In this document: one piece after another, positions 6,235 to 14,686 of the stretch
Layout of the letters: each line of letters begins with the position of its first letter
How positions within the stretch are numbered: position 1 is the first letter of the stretch
Source of the DNA: Phycisphaerae bacterium
GTDB lineage: Bacteria; Planctomycetota; Phycisphaerae; Phycisphaerales; UBA1924
Assembly: GCA_030432255.1 (NCBI GenBank)
Contig: JAUIHS010000011.1
Coordinates: forward strand, 1 to 64,000
Direction: 5' to 3'
DNA: 64,000 nt
Translations under genes and position numbers: made by a program
Notes under the pieces: model-generated
What the model was told of the DNA's origin: nothing
The model's input: only the letters and a program-made list of their open reading frames with translations
The model's database searches: none

Positions 6235-8658
6235 TCAGTTGCAGCCGGCTGAGAAGGTCTGTGAGCCGTTGACGGATCCGTGCGTGGAGGCGGCCGCCGA
6301 CAGCCACGTGAAGTCGAGATAGGCGCAGCCGGTGCCCATGAGTTGCAGCGACTCGTTGCTCTGCGTCGAACTGGACTCGCTCACGCCGACGTTCGTGGAC
6401 ATCGTGCCCATCGCGGGGCCTTCGGTTGTCGAGACGATGCCTTCATAGGAGAGGAACTGCACCACCGTTCCCTGGTCGTCCACGAGCGCGAGGCCGTCCG
6501 GGCCATTCTGGAGGCCGGTGATCGGGAACCAGAGGGCGCCAGTGCCGTTGGCTTCATCCGGAATGATGCCGGAGAGGTTCTCGGTGTCGTAGATCACGCC
6601 GCCCGAGCCGTTGTAGGCGAGGATCGACCAGCCGGAGAGGTCCAGACCTGCCGGGCCTGCAATCTCAACCCCCTCGTTGACGTCGCCACTCGCGTTGTCG
6701 TAGTGGAACTCGTTGATCCACGGATCATTGAACGTCATGCCGCCACCCGAGCAGCCGCCCACGAAGGTCTGGCTGCCGTTCGGAGATCCTGCCGTCGCCG
6801 TCGTCGGGGACTGCCAGGAGAAGTCCGCGGCTTCACACCCCGAACCCGCGACCTGAAGCGACTCGCCTTCCGGGGTTGACGTCGTCTCGCTCACGCCGAT
6901 GTCTGTCGACATCATGCCCATCGCCGGGCCGTTGGTCGCGGCGAATTCACCCTCATAGGAGATGAACTGGATGACGGTGCCCTGGTCGTCGACAAGTGCG
7001 ACTCCATCGGGGCCGTTCTGGAGGCCGGTGATGGGGAACCAGATAGTGCCGGACCCATTGTCCTGATCGGTGATGGTGCCGGAGAGATTCTCGGTGTCGT
7101 AGACTCCGCCACCTGAGCCGTTGTAGGCGACGATGGACCAGCCGGAGAGGTCGGTGCCGGCGGGACCGGCGATCTCGACGCCCTCATTGGTGTCGCCGCT
7201 GGCGTTGTCGTAATGAAGCTCATTGATCCAGGGTTCGACGGGATCGCCGCCGGAGGACGGGGGATCACAGGCGCCTTCGAAGGCCTGGAAGGCGTTGACG
7301 TGGCCGCGGCTGTGTGTGAGCGGCGTATCCCATTCGAAGCTGCCGTATCCGGAGGCGACGCCCATGAGCTGGAGTGATCGTCCATCCGGTGTCGAGGCGG
7401 TTTCGCTGACCATGATGTCGGCGGAGAGCATGCCGCTGGCGGGGCCATTTGTTGCGACGAAGGAGCCTTCATAGGAGATGAACTGGACGACGTAGTCACT
7501 CGGGTCGACGAGTGCGAGGCCGTCGGGACCGTTCTGGAGTCCGGAGGCACCGAAGTCGAGGACGCCCATGCATCCTTCGGTTCCGACGATGGTGCCTGAG
7601 AGGTTGATGGTCTTGTACGAACCGCCGCCGGATCCGTTGTAAGCAATGACGCGCCATCCATCCAAGGAGGTGCCGTCGATGCCGCCGATCTCAACGAACT
7701 CGTTGGAGTCGGTGCCGGCATCGTCGTAGTGGAACTCGTTGATCCACGGGAGGCCGCAGTTGCCTTCGAAGACACAGTCGACCCACTCCGGATAGTCGAT
7801 GAAGGGGTTGCGGTTTCCCTGGTGCGATGCGACGACATCGTTGCGGTGTCGCTCAAGTTCGTCGACCGGATCCTGCTGGTGCCACTCGAGGAGCACGCTG
7901 AGCATGCCCATGTGCGCGACGTTGCGGTTGGTCTTGGTGTTGGAGACGATCAGCGAGTCATCGTCCGTGAGGATGAGGTCAGGCTCGTCGGCGCCGGTGA
8001 TGCCATGGGTGCCGCCTTCGTAGCGGACGTCCATGTAGAGGAGGGCGCGGGCGACGTCGCCGCGACGCGCATGCCATGTCTCCCAGGTTCCGGTTTCGTC
8101 GTTGCCGATGGACCAGTTGGAGTTGCCGGGATAGACACCGACGCCACCGCCCTGTCCGTAGTAGTCAAGTGTGGGCTTTTCGGTCGCGAATCCGCTGGCA
8201 TAGCGATACGGCTTGTTCTTTCGAGAGGAGTTGTAACCGCCATCTGCGACGAAGAGGTGGTGGCAGTCGGTGTAGGGGTAATTGGCGACGACATCCTTGG
8301 GGAAGCCGTGGGACTTGGGCCACGAGTGTTCGCGGTCGTAGTCGTCGTTGCCTTCGTTGTGCTTGGGGTATGAGGCGTTGCGGTAGATATCGAGGACGCG
8401 GCTGGAGTCGAGTGGGTCTTCATCGGCGGCTTCGATGATGTCCCAGACATCGGTTGTGGAGTCGGCCTCGGTGTACTTGAAGCGTGTGTGGTCATCGATG
8501 GCGTCATGGAGCGTTGAGCGCATGGATGCGGCATCGAGGAGTTGGACGGCGTCGTAGTAGAGTGGTGGAATGGCGGCGAGCGTGAGTGTGGACGCGGCGG
8601 TGAGCGCGGCGACAGCGATTGACAGGGCGCGTGCATGCGCGTGGTCGGTCATGTGCAA
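6235..8658 (-). CDS. Secreted endonuclease I with three C-terminal lamin-tail-like repeats
   Basis: The protein is 807 residues, with GAGGA before the ATG and a signal peptide over about residues 1-30. Residues ~32-300 match the secreted endonuclease I (EndA/NucM) family: D-R-E-H-S-W-P-K-S-H-G-F at 108-119 and D-C-H-H-L-F at 131-136, a beta-beta-alpha metal nuclease that cuts DNA and RNA non-specifically. Three copies of a ~155-170 residue module follow, starting with P-W-I-N-E-[FL]-H-Y-D at about 304, 477 and 647. Each contains V-E-I-x-G, L-x-G-W-x-[IV]-x-A-Y-N-G-S-G-G, L-Q-N-G-P-D-G and a V-S-E-T/S-S-S-T block. These resemble the Ig-like lamin-tail domains often joined to secreted nucleases. 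A strong terminator follows. A role in extracellular nucleic-acid scavenging is inferred. Confidence 0.92.
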   Translation of the reverse strand: MHMTDHAHARALSIAVAALTAASTLTLAAIPPLYYDAVQLLDAASMRSTLHDAIDDHTRFKYTEADSTTDVWDIIEAADEDPLDSSRVLDIYRNASYPKHNEGNDDYDREHSWPKSHGFPKDVVANYPYTDCHHLFVADGGYNSSRKNKPYRYASGFATEKPTLDYYGQGGGVGVYPGNSNWSIGNDETGTWETWHARRGDVARALLYMDVRYEGGTHGITGADEPDLILTDDDSLIVSNTKTNRNVAHMGMLSVLLEWHQQDPVDELERHRNDVVASHQGNRNPFIDYPEWVDCVFEGNCGLPWINEFHYDDAGTDSNEFVEIGGIDGTSLDGWRVIAYNGSGGGSYKTINLSGTIVGTEGCMGVLDFGASGLQNGPDGLALVDPSDYVVQFISYEGSFVATNGPASGMLSADIMVSETASTPDGRSLQLMGVASGYGSFEWDTPLTHSRGHVNAFQAFEGACDPPSSGGDPVEPWINELHYDNASGDTNEGVEIAGPAGTDLSGWSIVAYNGSGGGVYDTENLSGTITDQDNGSGTIWFPITGLQNGPDGVALVDDQGTVIQFISYEGEFAATNGPAMGMMSTDIGVSETTSTPEGESLQVAGSGCEAADFSWQSPTTATAGSPNGSQTFVGGCSGGGMTFNDPWINEFHYDNASGDVNEGVEIAGPAGLDLSGWSILAYNGSGGVIYDTENLSGIIPDEANGTGALWFPITGLQNGPDGLALVDDQGTVVQFLSYEGIVSTTEGPAMGTMSTNVGVSESSSTQSNESLQLMGTGCAYLDFTWLSAAASTHGSVNGSQTFSAGCN

Positions 8659-8994
8659 TTCCTCTTCGAATGTCGGGGAAGCCTGAACGACGCGGCGCCC
8701 GTGTTGAATGTGCGTGACGTTCGACGATGAGAGCGAGCGTAGTGGATCGGATCAGCACCCGCATCCATCTGTGCGCTAGGAGTTGTTGAGTTGGTCGTTG
8801 CGCTGCGGGCGCGCTGGTGATGCGCGCATGTGATTTATTGCGGATGGCCTCAGTGTGTCGAATGAGATGTCCAAAGGCGAAGGCGAAAGCGGAGGCATGG
8901 CTGGCGAGCGGCACCCCTGCTGCCCGAGATCGGCGGTGGAGGCCGACAAGATTCCCGCCTCCGGCCGTCGCCGGCCCGGTAGAATCCCGTATCC
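8659..8994. other. 336-bp divergent intergenic region
   Basis: This separates the start of the endonuclease gene (- strand) from the start of the DUF58 operon (+ strand), so it should hold two promoters. No operator or convincing -35/-10 pair is visible for the endonuclease. On the + strand a TAGAAT hexamer (8980-8985) lies 9 nt before the DUF58 start codon with no Shine-Dalgarno between. A GGAGGC/GCCTCC stem (8938-8943 with 8957-8962) sits just upstream of it. Nothing else stands out. Confidence 0.45.
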
Positions 8995-9981
8995 ATGGCA
9001 GATCTCCAGGCCCCACAGATCGACGCGACGACCTACCTGCATCCCCAGACGCTGGCCCGGCTGGCAACGTTCGAGATGCGGGCGAAGATGATCGTCGAGG
9101 GAGTCATGTCCGGCATGCACCGGTCCCCCTACCACGGCTTCTCCATCGAGTTCGCCCAGCACCGGCCATACGTGGCGGGTGATGACCTGCGGCACCTTGA
9201 CTGGAAGGTGTATGGTCGGTCGGACAAGCTGCACCTCAAGCAGTACGAACAGGAGACCAACCTCGATCTGATCCTGATGGTGGATTCCTCCGGATCCATG
9301 AACTTCGGGACGCGTTCCTTCGGGGATGCCTCCGGGAGCGGGTCGAGCCGCTCGGTGGATGGGCGGGCCAACTGGACCAAGTTCGATCACGCCACGGCTC
9401 TCGCCGCCGCGATGAGCTACGTCGCTCTCCGGCAGGGGGACCGGGTGGGCATGGTGATCTACGGCGATGCGGTGCGCACCTACGTCGAGCGGAACAGTCA
9501 GCAGGGACAGTGGCGTCGCCTGGTCGATGCACTGGCGACGAATCCGGTGGAGTCGGAGACCAACCTCGGTCGGGCCCTGGATCAGACGCTGGCCAAGTTG
9601 AATAACCGCTGCCTGATCGTGATCGTCAGCGATTTCTTCGAGGACGTGGATGCGATCCGTTCCGCGATGGCGCGGGCACGGCATCGGCGCCACGACCTGA
9701 TCGCCTGCCAGGTCCTCGATCAGCAGGAGAGGGACTTCGATTTCTCCGAGACCGCACCCTTCGAAGGGCTGGAAGGTGAAGGACGCCTGAAGGTTGATCC
9801 CCGCGCGCTGCGGAAGGAATACCTCGACGTCTTCGCGAAACACTGCGATGCGGTGCAGAAGACGGCCCGGTCATTCGGGTTCGACCTCCTCCAGACCACA
9901 ACGCACAGTTGGCTCGGGCCGCCGCTCGCGGCCTTCCTCGCGCGACGCAATGCGCTCATGAAGCGGAGACGCCAGCGATGA
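8995..9981 (+). CDS. DUF58 domain protein (BatA/MoxR-associated), first gene of Bat operon
   Basis: The protein has 328 residues and no signal peptide or membrane segment. The DUF58 signature covers about residues 43-85 (S-P-Y-H-G-F-S, R-x-Y-x-x-G-D-D-x-R-x-L-D-W, K-x-Y-E-Q-E). A von Willebrand A fold follows with an intact metal-binding motif D97-S-S-G-S101. DUF58 proteins normally work with a MoxR AAA+ ATPase encoded just upstream; none is encoded here, since the upstream neighbour is the divergent endonuclease. The next gene overlaps by 4 bp (ATGA), starting a seven-gene operon. No Shine-Dalgarno precedes the ATG, and a TAGAAT box lies 9 nt upstream. The role is probably assembly or chaperoning of envelope complexes; this is inferred. 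Confidence 0.92.
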   Translation: MADLQAPQIDATTYLHPQTLARLATFEMRAKMIVEGVMSGMHRSPYHGFSIEFAQHRPYVAGDDLRHLDWKVYGRSDKLHLKQYEQETNLDLILMVDSSGSMNFGTRSFGDASGSGSSRSVDGRANWTKFDHATALAAAMSYVALRQGDRVGMVIYGDAVRTYVERNSQQGQWRRLVDALATNPVESETNLGRALDQTLAKLNNRCLIVIVSDFFEDVDAIRSAMARARHRRHDLIACQVLDQQERDFDFSETAPFEGLEGEGRLKVDPRALRKEYLDVFAKHCDAVQKTARSFGFDLLQTTTHSWLGPPLAAFLARRNALMKRRRQR

Positions 9982-12248
9982 CGTTCATGCATGCGGGACT
10001 GGCGCTGGCAGGAGTGCTTTGTATCGCGGTTCCCATTCTGATTCACCTCCTGTTGCGCCAGCGTCGGCGCCCGATCGTCTGGGCGGCGATGCGCTTCCTG
10101 ATGGAGGCGTACAAGCGTCAACGTCGCAAGCTGCGTCTTCAGCAGTTGATCCTGCTGCTTCTGCGCTGCGCGATGATCCTGCTCATTGCCCTCGCCATCG
10201 GGCGGCCACTCCTCGAGCAGTCGGGTCTGCTTGGTGGATCAGGCCGCGTCGTGTACTTCCTGGTCGACAATGGGCTGGCGGCGGGCGCCACGTCCGACAC
10301 ATCGGAGTCGGCGCTGGATCGGCACCGGGCGGCGGTGAGGGAGATGATCGCGGAACTGAGCGCGGACGATCAGGCGGGTCTGGTGGCGCTGGGTGGTCCG
10401 GCCGCGGCACTGGTCGTCCCTGCCTCATCGGATCACGGTGCGGTCACCTCGCTCCTTGACGGCCTGCAGGTCGTCGACTCCGCCACGGATCTCTCTGGTG
10501 CATTGGATCGTGTGGCGCCGGAGATCAATGCCGCGCGTGAGTCCGGTGCCGAGGTTGTTCTGGTCATATTGAGTGACTTCTACACTGGATCAGCGGATGT
10601 TTCGCAACCACTTTCCACGGCGCTGGTGGATTTTGATGACATCACGGTGATCGCCAGTCCGCCTCGGGCGAGTTCGCCCGGGAATGTTCAGATCGTCGGC
10701 GTTGAGCCGTTGCGATCTGTGGTGCTGACCGGATCCGGTGGTGTTGCGAGTGATCAGAATGTCCGTGTGACGCTGCGGCGTACGGGTCCGATCCAGGCGG
10801 AGGCTGGCACATCGCGCATCAAGTTGCGCGTCAGCAGTGCGGAGCAGCAAGCAGATGATGCGATCCGGGAGCAGGTTGTTCGGTGGAAGCCGGGGCAGTC
10901 CGAGGCGACCGTCTGGGTGAAACTCGATGCGGCAACCGAGGGTGAGACTTCCGAGGGCCAGGTGCTCACGGCTTCCATTGATCGCGATGCGGTTGATGGA
11001 GACAATACCTTCCGACGCACCATCGCGGTGCGCGAAGCGCTGGCTGTTGGTGTCATCGATCAGAGACGGTTTGGTGGCGGCCCCGGGGCGGACAGCAAGG
11101 CCGCCGCGGACTGGATCCGCCTGGCGCTGCAGCCGACCACCGGTACACCGGTTGACGTCTACGACATCGAACCGGCGCAGGTTGATGCGCCGACGCTCGC
11201 GGGGCTGGATGCCGTGTTCGTGCCTTCACCCCACCTGATCCAGGAGGGTGGCTGGGATCGACTGCGCCAGTTTGCCGATCGCGGCGGCATGGTGATTGTG
11301 ACGCCGCCGGCGGGGGTCGCGGTGCACCTCTGGCCGGATGCCATGGAGCGCAGCTTCGGTGTGGGCTGGCGCCTTGCGCGCGAGGTCACAACGGCTCCGG
11401 AGGCGGGTTGGCGTCTGGACGAGCACTCGTTCGGTTCGCTTCTGACTCTGATTGAATCGGAACTGCCGACATTGGTTCGCCCGGTGGTGGTCGATCGCAC
11501 CCTTGCCATTGAGGAAGTGACGACAGGAACCCAGACCGTACTTTCGCTTCGAGACGGCCGGCCGTGGCTGGTCGCCGCTGAACCGGGCGAAGGTGACGAC
11601 ACGGATGCTCCGCGTGCGCGGGAGTCCGGCCGTGGGCTCCTCATCTATCTCGGATCGGCGCCGGAACTGGCCTGGTCGACGCTTCCCGCGATGCCGCTGA
11701 TGGTGCCGTTGACACAGGAACTGGTGCGTCAGGGTGTCGGGGAGGCATCGGGTGCGTGGTCGATGATTGCAGGCGGTGCGCTCGGGGCCTCACCCGCAAC
11801 CGCCCGCTTCGAGCGAATCGGCAGCGGTGATGTGATCATGGTTGATCCTGAACGGACTTATGGAGAGAGCGCGGTGCGGAACGCCGGTGTGTGGCGGGCG
11901 CTTGATGCGGCCGCCCGGTCGCGCGGGCTGGTTGCCGTGAACGCGGATCCGGCAGGCGGTCGCCTGGCCGTTCAGACGGAGGGGGTCGTTCGCGGCTGGC
12001 TCGCGGAGGCACTGGGTGATGGCACGGTCGGTGATGAACTCGGGGCTGGCGTCTCGTGGTACGACCCGGTCGCGCCGGGCCGCATGCTGTCAAGCGACGA
12101 GCGCGGTTCACCCGTGGCACTGCCGTTGCTGATCGCGGCTCTGGCACTGGCACTGCTCGAGGCGCTTCTCGCACGGTGGTTCAGTCACGCTTCAATTGAC
12201 GGGCTTGGTGTATCCGTGGGCGGCGCGACGGCGGGAGGCAGCGCATGA
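9978..12248 (+). CDS. BatA-like membrane protein with degenerate VWA domain
   Basis: The protein has 756 residues from the ATG at 9978, which overlaps the DUF58 stop codon as ATGA. The N-terminus is the BatA-type membrane region: a helix at about 6-24, the R-Q-R-R-R-P-I-V-W-A-A-M-R-F-L block, then a second helix around 55-75. A VWA-like domain follows, but the metal site reads L-V-D-N-G-L-A-A-G instead of D-x-S-x-S, so metal binding is probably lost. The middle has beta-rich and glutamine-amidotransferase-like segments, and the protein ends in a membrane helix (P-L-L-I-A-A-L-A-L-A-L-L). This is the usual planctomycete partner of DUF58. It probably forms a membrane complex with the next gene product. 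Confidence 0.85.
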   Translation: MTFMHAGLALAGVLCIAVPILIHLLLRQRRRPIVWAAMRFLMEAYKRQRRKLRLQQLILLLLRCAMILLIALAIGRPLLEQSGLLGGSGRVVYFLVDNGLAAGATSDTSESALDRHRAAVREMIAELSADDQAGLVALGGPAAALVVPASSDHGAVTSLLDGLQVVDSATDLSGALDRVAPEINAARESGAEVVLVILSDFYTGSADVSQPLSTALVDFDDITVIASPPRASSPGNVQIVGVEPLRSVVLTGSGGVASDQNVRVTLRRTGPIQAEAGTSRIKLRVSSAEQQADDAIREQVVRWKPGQSEATVWVKLDAATEGETSEGQVLTASIDRDAVDGDNTFRRTIAVREALAVGVIDQRRFGGGPGADSKAAADWIRLALQPTTGTPVDVYDIEPAQVDAPTLAGLDAVFVPSPHLIQEGGWDRLRQFADRGGMVIVTPPAGVAVHLWPDAMERSFGVGWRLAREVTTAPEAGWRLDEHSFGSLLTLIESELPTLVRPVVVDRTLAIEEVTTGTQTVLSLRDGRPWLVAAEPGEGDDTDAPRARESGRGLLIYLGSAPELAWSTLPAMPLMVPLTQELVRQGVGEASGAWSMIAGGALGASPATARFERIGSGDVIMVDPERTYGESAVRNAGVWRALDAAARSRGLVAVNADPAGGRLAVQTEGVVRGWLAEALGDGTVGDELGAGVSWYDPVAPGRMLSSDERGSPVALPLLIAALALALLEALLARWFSHASIDGLGVSVGGATAGGSA

Positions 12249-14614
12249 TGGAATTCATGGAGCGCCTGCTCGATCTGGAGCGGCTGAGCTTTGGCGGTGA
12301 GAACGTTCGTTTCGGCTTTGAGCGGCCGATGGCGGCGTGGGTCTGGATCGGCGTGGGTGTTGCTCTCCTCGTCTTTGCGCTGTTGACGTATCGACGGCTG
12401 ATCGGGCGATCGTCAGTGCGCATCACGCTTGCGACGGCACGTGCACTGCTGCTCCTGCTTCTCGTTGTCCTCATCGCAGGACCACAGCTCATGAAGGAGT
12501 CGAAGCGCGTCGAACGAGACTGGTTGATCGTGCTGGTTGATCGTTCCGCGTCATTGGGAATCGCGGACGTTGAGACGGGTGCGGATGAAGCGGCGCGATC
12601 GCGCGATCGGCAACTGCGTGAAGCTCTCGAAAAGAGCTGGCCGATGTGGTCAGACCTCAGTCGTCAGCGCGAGGTGCTCTGGCTCGGCTTCGACGGTGGT
12701 GCCTTCGATCTCCCGATCAGTCGGGATTCAGATGGTTCCATTTCGACGGTGTCGCTGGAAACGCCGCGGGGGCAGCGCACGAGTATCGGCCGGGCGGTCG
12801 ATCAGGCGCTGGCGCGCGCGGCGGCGCGTCCGGTGTCGGCGGTGGTGATCCTGTCGGATGGTCGTTCAATCGACGGGGTGAGCCGACATGCACAGCGGCG
12901 GCTCACCTCCGAGCGCATCCCTGTTCATACGGTGGCGCTCGGCAGTCCGGATCCCGTTGGTGACATCGCGATTCGGCGCGCGGACGGGCCGCGGGTGGCC
13001 TTTGTGAATGACTTCACGCCCGTTGAGGTCGAGGTCGAGCGCCTTGGGGGTATGGGTGCCGCCGCGACGACCGTGCGACTGCTCGATCGTGCCACTCGCG
13101 AGGTTCTTGATGAGCAGCGGATCGAGTTCTCCGCATCGGAGGAGGGTGCATCATCACAGGTGGTGTCGTTGAACACCCGTTCGGAGATCGCCGGCGAGCG
13201 GACGTGGCTGGTCGAGATCGAGCCCGAGGGAAGAGATCTGATTGCGGGCAACAACCGGGCCGAGCTGCGTACTGAATTGATCGACCGACCGATGCGGGTG
13301 CTGCACATCGACGGCTATCCGCGCTGGGACCAGCGCTATCTCAAGAACATTCTGCTTCGAGAGGCATCGATCGAGTCGACATCGCTTCTGCTGGCATCTG
13401 ATCGAGAGTACATCCAGGACGGGGATATCGAACTGGATGCCCTGCCCGATTCGCCGGAGCAGTGGCGCGAGTACGACGTACTGATGCTGGGCGATGTGCG
13501 CCCCGATGTCTTCACCTGGGATCAGTTGGACCAGATTCGCGAACATGTCGCGGTGAACGGCGCCGGTTTGATCTGGGTCGGCGGCGCCGGGGCAACGCCG
13601 TCGGCATGGTGGGGTACCTCACTCGCTGATGTGCTGCCCTTCACGACTGCCGCATACGACGGTTCCGTTCTGACGGAACCTGCCCTGATGCAGCCCAGTA
13701 CCGTCGCCGAGCGCCTCGGCATCCTGCGGCTCAGCGACGACCCGACGGCGCCGTGGCCCGAGCAACTCGGCACGACGCGGGCCGGCTGGTCGCAGTTGCG
13801 CTGGGTGCAGGCGATTCGTGCCGCGGGACTCAAGCCGATCACCGAGGTGGTGGCGTGGGCCGAACCCGTTTACAGCGGCGCAGACGAAGCATCACCGATC
13901 GTGATGTCCATGCGCTACGGCGCGGGACGTGTCATCTATGTCGCGACGGATGAGATCTGGCGCTGGCGGTATGGTCGCGGCGAGCTGCTTCCTGAGCGTT
14001 TCTGGGTACAGATGATCCGCCTGCTGGGACGTGAGAGCCTGGCTCGCACGGGTCAGAGTGCGCTGTTGACGGTCTCGCCGCGGCGCAGCGTGGTCGACCA
14101 GCCGGTGCGCATCGAGGTGGAGTTGCTGGAACAGTTGCTGATCGACCGGAACATGGGTTCGGTGACGATTGAGGTGGAGCGTGTTCCGGCGGCGGGTGAG
14201 GATGAGTTCGAATCGGTGACGGACGAGGTTGTGCTTCGTCCCGAGGGCCGTGGTGATCGGCGTTACGCGTCGGTGTGGCTGCCTCCGGCGCCGGGTCGCT
14301 GGGACGTTCGCGTGCGGGACGTGTTCGATGTGGGGGCGGCGTTGTCGGCAGAAGCGATCGTGGCGCTTCCGGACGATGAACTGCGTCGTCCGGAGACGGA
14401 TCACGCGTCTCTATCGAGTCTGAGTGCCTCCACGGAGGGCACGGTGATTCCGCCGATGGAACTGGGGTCTTTGCCGGATCATCTGCGTGACCGAAGTGTA
14501 ATCCTCCGGAGCGAAATCACCGAATCGTTATGGGATACACCATTGGCGTTGATTCTCGTCATGACTTTGCTGACTTTTGAGTGGGTGGGTCGCCGTCTGA
14601 TCAAGTTGCTGTAG
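12245..14614 (+). CDS. Bat-like VWA membrane protein
   Basis: The protein has 789 residues, starting at an ATG that overlaps the previous stop by 4 bp. Two membrane helices lie at about residues 34-52 and 61-80, followed by a VWA domain with an intact metal motif (V-D-R-S-A-S at about 98-103) and V-I-L-S-D-G-R-S at about residue 200. The middle (about 345-600) resembles the type 1 glutamine amidotransferase-like fold often found in these proteins, with D-V-L-M-L-G-D-V and G-A-G-L-I-W-V-G-G. A last membrane helix is at the C-terminus. Unlike its upstream neighbour it keeps the metal site, so this one is likely the ligand-binding member of the pair. About 70 bp separate it from the next gene. 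Confidence 0.85.
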   Translation: MMEFMERLLDLERLSFGGENVRFGFERPMAAWVWIGVGVALLVFALLTYRRLIGRSSVRITLATARALLLLLLVVLIAGPQLMKESKRVERDWLIVLVDRSASLGIADVETGADEAARSRDRQLREALEKSWPMWSDLSRQREVLWLGFDGGAFDLPISRDSDGSISTVSLETPRGQRTSIGRAVDQALARAAARPVSAVVILSDGRSIDGVSRHAQRRLTSERIPVHTVALGSPDPVGDIAIRRADGPRVAFVNDFTPVEVEVERLGGMGAAATTVRLLDRATREVLDEQRIEFSASEEGASSQVVSLNTRSEIAGERTWLVEIEPEGRDLIAGNNRAELRTELIDRPMRVLHIDGYPRWDQRYLKNILLREASIESTSLLLASDREYIQDGDIELDALPDSPEQWREYDVLMLGDVRPDVFTWDQLDQIREHVAVNGAGLIWVGGAGATPSAWWGTSLADVLPFTTAAYDGSVLTEPALMQPSTVAERLGILRLSDDPTAPWPEQLGTTRAGWSQLRWVQAIRAAGLKPITEVVAWAEPVYSGADEASPIVMSMRYGAGRVIYVATDEIWRWRYGRGELLPERFWVQMIRLLGRESLARTGQSALLTVSPRRSVVDQPVRIEVELLEQLLIDRNMGSVTIEVERVPAAGEDEFESVTDEVVLRPEGRGDRRYASVWLPPAPGRWDVRVRDVFDVGAALSAEAIVALPDDELRRPETDHASLSSLSASTEGTVIPPMELGSLPDHLRDRSVILRSEITESLWDTPLALILVMTLLTFEWVGRRLIKLL

Positions 14615-14686
14615 GCGCCCGTCGTCGGGGGACCAGATCGTCAGGGAGCGCATCTGACGGTTGCGACTCCTGTGAAAGGAACGGAC

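Noticed and set aside
5741-6272. Two short + strand open frames in the hairpin region
   Set aside because: No ribosome binding site, odd composition, and they run across hairpins and the terminator of the opposite gene.
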